The notes beneath the pieces are model-generated. The model had not been told where the DNA came from. It saw only the letters and a program-made list of their open reading frames with translations, and searched no databases. DNA of 64,000 nucleotides from Comamonadaceae bacterium (lineage in GTDB: Bacteria > Pseudomonadota > Gammaproteobacteria > Burkholderiales > Burkholderiaceae_C): NCBI GenBank assembly GCA_947476285.1, contig CANJPU010000011.1:24453-88452 (forward strand), given 5' to 3'. Of this stretch, positions 52,290-59,152 are shown in pieces (within the stretch, counting starts at the first letter, position 1; each line of letters opens with the position of its first letter). The position numbers and the translations under genes are program-made.

Positions 52290-53270
52290 ATGCACGTTCT
52301 TCGTCTCATGACTCGTGCGGGCCACTGGCTCGCCGGTGGGCTCCTCGCGCTTGGCGCGGCAGCGGCTTCTGGACAGGCGTTTCCGTCCAAGCCCATCACC
52401 TACATCGTCGGCTTCGGAGCCGGCAGCGGAATCGACAACGTGGCGCGCGTGGTAGGCCAGCGCATCGCCGAGAGCATGTCCAACCCCGTCGTGGTGGAAA
52501 ACCGCGTTGGCGCGGCAGGGTCGATCGCGCTCGAAGCATTGTCCAAGGCCGCGCCCGACGGCCACACGATCCTGATCGCGAGCGCGAGTGATCTGATCAA
52601 CCAGTACGCCTCGCGCAACGCGAAGCTGGAAATCGTGCGCGACTTCACGCCCGTGGCCTTGACCGGCGCACTCCCACTGGTGCTGGCCGTTACGGATTCG
52701 CTGGCCGCAAAGAACGTGGACGAACTGGTCGCGCTTGCCAAGGCACAGCCCGGCAAGCTCAACTGGGCATCCGTCGTCGGCGCCTCGCCGCACTTCATGG
52801 GCGAGGCGTTCAAGTCGGCCCGAGGCATAGACATGAAGATGGTTCCCTACAGGACCACCAACGACGCGACCGCGGACGTTGTCTCCGGTCGCGTTGAAGT
52901 CACGTTCACCACGGTGACCGCCGCCGTGCCGCTGGCCAAGAGCGGCAAGGTACGGGTACTTGCCATCACGGGTCGCGACCGCTCGAGCCTGCTGCCAGAT
53001 GTGCCTTCGACGGCGGAGCTGGGCATGCCCACGGTGGACGTGGGGATCGGCTATTTCGTGCTCGCGCCCAAGGGCACGCCGCCAAGCGTGGTGGCGGCCC
53101 TCAACGCGCAGTTTGCGAAGGCCCTGGCGAGCAAGGACGTGCGCGACAAGCTCCTCGCCAGCGGCGTGGAGCCCAAGATCAGCACGCCCGAGCAGCTCGA
53201 AGCCTCGCTGCGCACCGAATCGGCGCGCTGGGCCAAGCTGGTGAAGGACCTGGGCGTTAAAGTTGAATGA
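52290..53270 (+). CDS. Bug/TctC-family periplasmic solute receptor
   Basis: The 326-residue precursor begins MHVLRLMTRAGHWLAGGLLA with cleavage near ASGQ, then ITYIVGFGAGSGIDNVARVVG and VVVENRVGAAGSIALEAL. The ligand loop reads GAGSGID instead of the usual APGGxxD. An AGGTGAAGCG site precedes it. It overlaps a possible early start of the hydrolase-like gene by 4 bases, indicating an operon. Confidence 0.93.
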   Translation: MHVLRLMTRAGHWLAGGLLALGAAAASGQAFPSKPITYIVGFGAGSGIDNVARVVGQRIAESMSNPVVVENRVGAAGSIALEALSKAAPDGHTILIASASDLINQYASRNAKLEIVRDFTPVALTGALPLVLAVTDSLAAKNVDELVALAKAQPGKLNWASVVGASPHFMGEAFKSARGIDMKMVPYRTTNDATADVVSGRVEVTFTTVTAAVPLAKSGKVRVLAITGRDRSSLLPDVPSTAELGMPTVDVGIGYFVLAPKGTPPSVVAALNAQFAKALASKDVRDKLLASGVEPKISTPEQLEASLRTESARWAKLVKDLGVKVE

Positions 53271-53287
53271 CAAAGGAAGCAAACCAC

Positions 53288-54136
53288 ATGACGAACACGA
53301 TCGACATCCGCAGAGAAGGCCGGCTGGCCTATGACGAGTACGACTGCACGCCGCCATGGACACAGCCCGCCACTGTGGTGCTGGTGCACGGCTTCACCAA
53401 GAACCGCCGCTTTTTCTACGACTGGATCCCCGAGCTTGCGAAGTCATATCGGGTGATCTGCGTGGACCAGCGGGGACACGGGGATTCCTCTGCGCTGCCC
53501 GCGAACTTCACGATGGCGATTCGCGATTTTTCGGACGACCTTGCGGATTTCGCTAACAAGCTCGGACTGGTTCACGCGCACTACGTCATGGCGGAGTTCA
53601 CTTCCTGCATCGCGCTCGATTTCGCCGTTGCCTATCCCGAGCTGATCGGCTCGCTGGTGCTTCCCGGCGTCGTGTTCAAGCCGAGTGCGGGCGTGGACTG
53701 GGAAGGCTGGGCGAAGATCGTCGACGCTCAGGGTTCGCAAGCCTGGGCACGGGCAACGAACGATCACCGTCTGCCCGCCGATGTCGACCCAGCTAAACGC
53801 GAGTGGTACGTCACCCAGCAGGGCCGCTTCCCGTCCGGACCGCTGGCCGCGTTCTTCCGCTGGACGTGCACCCAGGACTTCAGCGGGAACTTCGCCCGCA
53901 TCCAGGCGCCGACCCTGCTCATGACTGGCCAGCACGCGCGTGTGCAGCCCGTCCCCGAAGTGCTGGCCGCGGCCGCCACCATGCCGCGCGCGGTAGTGAA
54001 GGTGTTTGAAGGCATGCCGCTCAATGTCATGTCGGCGGCGCCGCATGATTGCGTGAGAGAAACGCTGCGATTTCTCGAAGCCGTGGACAAGCCCGACCCC
54101 TACGCGCGCGTGCGCGCGGCTGCCGTTCGCCAGTAG
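53288..54136 (+). CDS. Alpha/beta-hydrolase-fold protein lacking the usual catalytic residues
   Basis: The 282-residue protein has the fold landmarks VVLVHGFTKNRRFFYDWIPE near residue 30 and CVDQRGHGDSS near 62, but the nucleophile elbow position reads HYVMAEFTSCIA near residue 100 where the paralogue at 49502 has HYCGESIGG: Ser is replaced by Glu. At the late His position it has PLNVMSAAP. It may be a pseudoenzyme, or use another mechanism. The ATG at 53288 follows AAAGGAAGC; an ATG at 53267 overlapping the Bug stop is the alternative. The operon context is Bug before and amidohydrolase after. Confidence 0.85.
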   Translation: MTNTIDIRREGRLAYDEYDCTPPWTQPATVVLVHGFTKNRRFFYDWIPELAKSYRVICVDQRGHGDSSALPANFTMAIRDFSDDLADFANKLGLVHAHYVMAEFTSCIALDFAVAYPELIGSLVLPGVVFKPSAGVDWEGWAKIVDAQGSQAWARATNDHRLPADVDPAKREWYVTQQGRFPSGPLAAFFRWTCTQDFSGNFARIQAPTLLMTGQHARVQPVPEVLAAAATMPRAVVKVFEGMPLNVMSAAPHDCVRETLRFLEAVDKPDPYARVRAAAVRQ

Positions 54137-54168
54137 TCGCATCCGCAAGTGCTGCATTTCGAAGCGCC

Positions 54169-55050
54169 ATGCCGCAGAGTTCTCCAAACGCCGCAGGGGA
54201 AATGTGCGCGGGTCCCAATCCGGACCTGAGGGCGCCACGGCTTGTCGCGCCGCCCGGTGCCACAGATGTGCACCTGCATTTTTTTGGACCGCAAGAAAAA
54301 TATCCCTTCCTGACACCTCGCAACTACACACCACCGGATGCCACGCCTGCCTCCTACCGTGCGTTGGCCAAGGCCTTGGGAATCGAGCGGGCGGTCATAG
54401 TTCAGCCCAGCATCTACGGAACCGACAATCGGAGGCAAATCGATGCGGCGCGCGATCTCGGCATTCCCGCCCGCATTGTTGTTGTCACGCCGACCCACAT
54501 CAGCGATGCCGAATTAGAAAGCCTGCACAAGGCCGGGGCTCGGGCCGTGCGCATCATTCTGGGCCAGCCGGGGGGAGTGCCGGCTGCTGAACTCGAAACC
54601 TTCTCAGACCGGCTGCACGAATTTGGCTGGCACATCGAGATGATGCTGACATCCGAACAAGTGGTGGAGCTTGAGCCGCGCATTGCCAAGCTTCGTTGCC
54701 GGACCGTGATAGATCATCTGGGCGGCATCCAGGCAGAGGCTGGGCTGAATCAAGCGGCCTTCGGCGCCCTGCTCAGGCTGGTTGATGGCGGTTGTTGGGT
54801 CAAACTGTCAGCGGCCTATCGGCTGTCCACTCAGCCTGCGCCATACCGCGATCTGATCCCGTTCGCAACGGCATTGGTGCGTGAGCGGCCAGATCGCCTC
54901 TTATGGGGAACCGATTGGCCGCAGGCTTATTTCAGCGGCGCAATGCCCAGCAACATCGATCTGTTCGACCTGTTACTCGACTGGGTACCGGATGAAGGCA
55001 GCCGAACCCGCATTCTGGTGCGCAATCCAGCAGAACTCTATGGGTTTTGA
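54169..55050 (+). CDS. Amidohydrolase 2 family metal-dependent hydrolase (LigI-like)
   Basis: The 293-residue protein has ATDVHLHFFGPQEKYPF near residue 31 with the metal-binding His pair, AVIVQPSIYGTDN near 74, TVIDHLGGIQAEAG near 180 and RLLWGTDWPQAYFSG near 243 with the conserved Asp. It resembles the amidohydrolase at 37915 in motif spacing. The start at 54169 is the first reasonable methionine; the ribosome binding site is weak and a later start at 54202 is possible. It is preceded by the hydrolase-like gene and followed by the GMC oxidoreductase. Confidence 0.87.
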   Translation: MPQSSPNAAGEMCAGPNPDLRAPRLVAPPGATDVHLHFFGPQEKYPFLTPRNYTPPDATPASYRALAKALGIERAVIVQPSIYGTDNRRQIDAARDLGIPARIVVVTPTHISDAELESLHKAGARAVRIILGQPGGVPAAELETFSDRLHEFGWHIEMMLTSEQVVELEPRIAKLRCRTVIDHLGGIQAEAGLNQAAFGALLRLVDGGCWVKLSAAYRLSTQPAPYRDLIPFATALVRERPDRLLWGTDWPQAYFSGAMPSNIDLFDLLLDWVPDEGSRTRILVRNPAELYGF

Positions 55051-55170
55051 AATCGGCGTCACATGCGACGGACACAGATTGGCGAGCCATAACCAAGGGT
55101 CGCTTGCCGCAACGCAAAACAAAGCCAGCAGGGTCAGCCCGCACACTGCAGCGCGCTGACGCACACCGCC

Positions 55171-56793
55171 ATGTCCACGAATAGCGAAAACCAGTGCGAC
55201 TATCTCGTTGTTGGCGCCGGCGCCAGTGGTTGCGTGCTCGCCTCGCGCCTGTCGGAAAACCCCGAGAACCGGGTGATTTTGCTTGAAGCGGGCGGCAGTG
55301 ATGCAAGCCCCTTCCTGCGCGTTCCAGGGCTTGGTTTCGCTGCTGGCGCGATCGCCAAATACAACTGGAACCACCTGCTCGAGCCGATCCCCGAGCTTCA
55401 TGACCGGCAGATGGTGCTGCTGGAAGGCAAGGTGTTGGGTGGCTCCAGCAGCATCAACGGAATGATCTACACCCGGGGCCATTCAAGCGAATACGATCAG
55501 TGGCGCGATATGGGGTGCACCGGCTGGGGCTTCGACGACCTACGCCCCTACTTCCTGAAATCCGAGGCCAACTTCAGAGGGGCCGGGCAATGGCACGGCG
55601 ATGCCGGGCCGATGCCGCTTCGCCGCGCCAACCCGCAGTTGCCGATCTGCGATGCCTTTCTGGGCGCGGCGGGCGCGGCAGGCTTGCCCATCGTGGATGA
55701 TCTCAACGCCAATCACCCTGAGGGCCTCGGCTTCTACGACGTGAACATCCACCGCGGTCTTCGCATGAGTGCGCCCCGGTCGTTCTTGCACCAGGCCAAG
55801 CGGCGCGGCAATTTACGAGTGATCACGCGCACCGAGGTGCTTCGAATTGTCTTTTCGCATGGCAGGGCGACGGGGATTGAAGCCAGGCAACACGGCGTGG
55901 AAACAACTTTTTCCGCAGCGCGCGAGGTGATTGTTTGCGCGGGAGCAATCAAGAGCCCTCAACTGCTCTTGCTTTCGGGCATCGGCCCGGCCGATGATCT
56001 GCGCGCCCTCGGTATCGAAGTGGCCGCACATTCGCCGCAAGTGGGCAAGAACCTGCAAAACCATCCCTGCTACCGGCCGCGCTTCGCCTGTTCGCAGAAA
56101 GTCACCGCGCGCAATCACCTGAGCCCCGCTGGAATGGTACGCGCCGGCTATTCGTACGCGGTCTCCCGAACCGGGCCGCTGGCTGAAAGCTTCGCATCGG
56201 TTGGCGGCTTCTTTCGCAGCGATCCTGATCTTCCACTGGCCGACATGCAGGTGGTCATGCTGTCCGCACTGTCGCCGCAGGGCAGTCAAGGCTTGTTGGG
56301 GCTGCTGCCCAAAGAGCAGGGCTTCGGCCTGACCATCTATCAGGGCACGCCCTACAGCCGCGGCCAGGTCAGGCTGCGGTCTTGCGACCCCTTGGCAGCG
56401 CCGATGGTCGTATCGGGCTATTTCAGCGATCCGCGCGATATCGCTGTGCTGGCATCGGGCGTCCAGCGGATGCGAGAGGTCATGCGCCACCCCGAGATTG
56501 CCCGCTATATCAGTGCCGCCGTCGCGCCGAAAGATACGGTACGCAGCAAAGCCGAACTGATAGCCGAAATCCGGCGCGAAGCAGCAACCTCTTATCACCA
56601 GAGCGGGACTTGCGCGATGGGATCCGACGAGTGGTCTGTGCTTGATTCCCGCCTGCGGGTGCGCGGCGTCACCGGATTGCGTGTCGCCGACACATCCGTC
56701 ATTCCCCGACTGCCCAATGCCGCCATGCATGCGCCGGCCTTGATGATCGGCGAGAAGGCCGCGGCGATGGTTCTGGATGACGCGGTGCGCTGA
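55171..56793 (+). CDS. GMC-family FAD-dependent oxidoreductase (choline/alcohol dehydrogenase type)
   Basis: This 540-residue flavoenzyme begins with the FAD motif YLVVGAGASGCVLASRLSE and has GKVLGGSSSINGMIYTRGH near residue 86 (GMC signature 1), VIVCAGAIKSPQLLLLSGIG near 252 (signature 2) and the C-terminal active-site His in TSYHQSGTCAMG near 475 and Asn/His region PNAAMHAPALMIGEKAA near 513. It oxidises an alcohol, probably with a quinone or other acceptor. A 120-base gap separates it from the amidohydrolase. It is the last gene before the island. Confidence 0.92.
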   Translation: MSTNSENQCDYLVVGAGASGCVLASRLSENPENRVILLEAGGSDASPFLRVPGLGFAAGAIAKYNWNHLLEPIPELHDRQMVLLEGKVLGGSSSINGMIYTRGHSSEYDQWRDMGCTGWGFDDLRPYFLKSEANFRGAGQWHGDAGPMPLRRANPQLPICDAFLGAAGAAGLPIVDDLNANHPEGLGFYDVNIHRGLRMSAPRSFLHQAKRRGNLRVITRTEVLRIVFSHGRATGIEARQHGVETTFSAAREVIVCAGAIKSPQLLLLSGIGPADDLRALGIEVAAHSPQVGKNLQNHPCYRPRFACSQKVTARNHLSPAGMVRAGYSYAVSRTGPLAESFASVGGFFRSDPDLPLADMQVVMLSALSPQGSQGLLGLLPKEQGFGLTIYQGTPYSRGQVRLRSCDPLAAPMVVSGYFSDPRDIAVLASGVQRMREVMRHPEIARYISAAVAPKDTVRSKAELIAEIRREAATSYHQSGTCAMGSDEWSVLDSRLRVRGVTGLRVADTSVIPRLPNAAMHAPALMIGEKAAAMVLDDAVR

Positions 56794-57046
56794 GCCAGTC
56801 TCAAAGTCAGATCGTGACTAGCAGGCCAATCCGTGGTGTTTTAGGGGGCTTGTGGTGGTTTGGAATGGACTACCGAAAACACATTACCGGCGGAGAGGGC
56901 GTCCGCGCCTCGTTTGTCCGACAAAGTCCGTCGATTGCCAGCTAGGCCATTATCCATGCGGGTTTCAAGCAAAAGGTAGTTCACCACGGTTCAATTGAAA
57001 GCGCTAGAATCCGGCCATTTAGTGTGGGTAGATATGGGGGTTGACT

Positions 57047-58279
57047 ATGGCTAGACTAATTGAGAAGTTGTCACCGCTGGCGGTGACCAAGGCGACCAAG
57101 CCTGGCTACATCGGCGACGGTGCTGGGCTGTGGTTGCAGGTATCCGCAAGCGGCTCCAAAAGCTGGATATTTCGCTTCACCATCAACGGAAAGCAGCGCG
57201 AGATGGGGCTGGGTGCCGTGCATACCCTCACCCTGACCGAAGCACGGGCCAAGGCCAAGGAATGCCGCCTGCTGATGCTGGATGGCAAAGACCCGCTAGA
57301 CACCCGCAAGGCAACCCGGCTGGCCGAAGCGTTGGAGCGCGCCAAGATGATGACCTTTGACCAATGTGCCACGGCATACATCGCAGCCCATCGCAGCGGC
57401 TGGAAAAATGACAAACACGCCAGCCAATGGACGAACACCCTAGTCACCTACGCCGGCCCGGTAATCGGTGCGCTGCCCGTCGCTGCGGTTGACACCTCAC
57501 TGGTGGTCAAGGTGCTGAGTCCGATCTGGCTCACCAAGACCGAGACCGCAACCCGACTGCGGGGCCGCATCGAAAGTGTTCTGGGCTGGGCCACAACCAG
57601 CGGTTTTCGTGAAGGCGACAACCCGGCACGCTGGCGTGGTCACTTGGAGAACTTGCTGGCCAGCCCCAACAAGACCGCCAAGGTTGTCCATCACCCAGCC
57701 CTGCCGTGGCAAGAGGTGGGCCAGTTCATGGCTGACCTGCGCCAGCGTGAAGGCATTGCAGCCCGGGCCGTTGAATTTGCCATCCTGACCGCTACCCGCT
57801 CCGGTGAGGTGCGCGGCGCGACTTGGGCTGAGGTTGACGCGCGGCTGTGGGTCATCCCTGCGGAGCGCATGAAGATGGGCCGCGAACACCGTGTGCCACT
57901 GTCCACGGCCGCGCAGTCGCTGCTGGCAGGTATGACCCGGACGGGTGACTTGATCTTTCCCGGTGCGACTCACGACAAGGGTTTGTCAGATATGAGCCTC
58001 ACCGCAGTATTGAGGCGCATGGAGCGCAAAGACATCACGGTGCATGGGTTTCGCTCTACCTTCCGCGACTGGTGCGCCGAGTCGGTTGCCAACTCATTCC
58101 CCCGTGAGGTCTGCGAGCATGCGCTGGCGCACAGCTTGCCCGACAAGATCGAGGCGGCTTACCGCCGGGGCGACTTGATCGAAAAGCGTACCCTGCTGAT
58201 GCAAGCATGGGCTGACTACTGCGCGACCATCCCAACGGCGGCAACCGTCACACCCATTCGCGGCAAGATCGCGGCTTGA
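57047..58279 (+). CDS. P4-type tyrosine integrase
   Basis: The 410-residue recombinase has the DUF4102 arm-binding N-domain (LSPLAVTKATKPGYIGDGAG, FRFTINGKQREMGLGAVHTL) and a C-terminal catalytic domain with Arg in TATRSGEVRGATW near residue 250, the HxxR box in HGFRSTFRDW near 332, HALAH near 357 and the nucleophile Tyr in AAYRRGD near 370. It catalyses site-specific integration and excision of the genomic island to its right. The ATG at 57047 follows GGGGG at a 6-base distance. No tRNA is seen at its 5' side, so the attachment site is probably elsewhere, possibly at the right end outside the window. Confidence 0.93.
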   Translation: MARLIEKLSPLAVTKATKPGYIGDGAGLWLQVSASGSKSWIFRFTINGKQREMGLGAVHTLTLTEARAKAKECRLLMLDGKDPLDTRKATRLAEALERAKMMTFDQCATAYIAAHRSGWKNDKHASQWTNTLVTYAGPVIGALPVAAVDTSLVVKVLSPIWLTKTETATRLRGRIESVLGWATTSGFREGDNPARWRGHLENLLASPNKTAKVVHHPALPWQEVGQFMADLRQREGIAARAVEFAILTATRSGEVRGATWAEVDARLWVIPAERMKMGREHRVPLSTAAQSLLAGMTRTGDLIFPGATHDKGLSDMSLTAVLRRMERKDITVHGFRSTFRDWCAESVANSFPREVCEHALAHSLPDKIEAAYRRGDLIEKRTLLMQAWADYCATIPTAATVTPIRGKIAA

Positions 58280-58648
58280 GTATTTTGGAATGCCCCCTAC
58301 CCCATAGCCTTAGAAACCTGATCAACCCCTTTTTTAGGTTTTTTAGGTCACATCGAGGATGTGAATCCCTAACAACGGCCGATCTGCCGAGGTGCAGCCA
58401 TCTTGACTGTAAGAGATTGTTTTACAAAAGCTATCGATCTCCATTAGTCATTGACGAACACTATTATTTTGCGTTAGACTTTGTCGAAACGGGCACCAAC
58501 ACACCTCCCTCCTACGCCTGCGAGGGGAAAGTTTTTGCCGACACAGTGGTTAGGTCATTGAATTGACCAGTAGGCGGACTTTCTAGTCCGTCGGCCATTC
58601 ACAAATCCAAGACTGACGGACCAGAGCATTCCAAAAAGGAACTGCCCC
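58280..58648. other. Leader region between integrase and AlpA gene
   Basis: This 369-base region has an open plus-strand frame (58276-58566, TTG start overlapping the integrase stop) that I judge unlikely to be a gene: no ribosome binding site, no family and odd composition. It holds the repeat AGGTTTTTTAGGT at 58336-58348, shared with 61611-61623, and two mutually exclusive hairpins at 58575-58621 just upstream of alpA. Confidence 0.45.
58575..58621 (+). promoter_or_regulatory. Alternative hairpins upstream of alpA
   Basis: CGGACT-TTCT-AGTCCG (58575-58590) forms a tight 6-bp hairpin. Its right arm overlaps GTCCGTC (58586-58592), which pairs perfectly with GACGGAC (58615-58621). The two structures cannot form together and lie 28-74 bases before the alpA start, a geometry seen in attenuators and translational switches. 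No ligand-binding family is recognised. Confidence 0.35.
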
Positions 58649-58849
58649 ATGTCAGAAAAATCACTTTTCCGCCTGTCCCAGATCATCGGTGATCGGCATG
58701 CCAAACCGCCCATCCCGCCAATCATTCCCGTGTGCAAGACCACGTGGTGGGCTGGTGTCAAGTCGGGCATATACCCCGCGCCGATAAAGCTGTCGCCCCG
58801 CGTTACTTGCTGGCGCGCAAGTGACATCTACGCCCTAACTCAAAAGTAA
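58649..58849 (+). CDS. AlpA-family excisionase/transcriptional regulator
   Basis: This 66-residue protein (MSEKSLFRLSQIIGDRHAKP, then IPVCKTTWWAGVKSGIYPAP and SPRVTCWRASDIYAL) has the small winged helix-turn-helix of AlpA and related excisionases. In P4-like elements AlpA activates integrase or excision. A GGAAC site precedes the ATG, and an intrinsic terminator follows the stop directly. Confidence 0.88.
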   Translation: MSEKSLFRLSQIIGDRHAKPPIPPIIPVCKTTWWAGVKSGIYPAPIKLSPRVTCWRASDIYALTQK

Positions 58850-58888
58850 AAAGCCGGAACAGCGCGACCACGCTGCCCGGCTTTTATT
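58849..58888 (+). terminator. Intrinsic terminator after alpA
   Basis: AAAAGCCGG (58849-58857) pairs with CCGGCTTTT (58877-58885), and an inner stem CAGCG/CGCTG extends it. The right arm ends in a T-run. This makes a strong hairpin terminator beginning at the alpA stop codon, separating it from the replication genes. Confidence 0.85.
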
Positions 58889-58969
58889 CGTCATTCACAA
58901 GTGACCCGATTTTAAGTTCTGGTAAGTGTTGGTGCAAGCGTTGCCCAGGTTTCCTAACCGAAAGCACAT

Positions 58970-59152
58970 ATGCAAATTCCACCTAAAAAATCCTCGCTTA
59001 TTGATGTCAGTGAGTCTGCGGTTCGAGATCATTATTTGAACTCACAAATCCTCTATGGCCAAATGCTCCTCAACAAAACAGACGGTCGGTCAATACGACG
59101 CCGAGCGGAACGGATGGCCCGTAAAGCCGCTAAGAAAGAAGGCGGCAAATGA
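58970..59152 (+). CDS. Small hypothetical protein coupled to the primase gene
   Basis: This 60-residue protein (MQIPPKKSSLIDVSESAVRD ... RRRAERMARKAAKKEGGK) has a strongly basic C-terminus and no transmembrane segment, and could bind DNA or act as a replication accessory protein. Its stop overlaps the primase start by ATGA, so translation is coupled. No family recognised. Confidence 0.65.
   Translation: MQIPPKKSSLIDVSESAVRDHYLNSQILYGQMLLNKTDGRSIRRRAERMARKAAKKEGGK

Noticed and set aside
56794..57046. tRNA gene or att core at the integrase side
   Set aside because: No cloverleaf could be drawn and no direct repeat partner is inside the window; the right island boundary is not included.
58276..58566. 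Open plus-strand frame of 96 residues after the integrase
   Set aside because: TTG start overlapping the integrase stop, no ribosome binding site, no family, and the region carries repeats and leader hairpins; judged non-coding.
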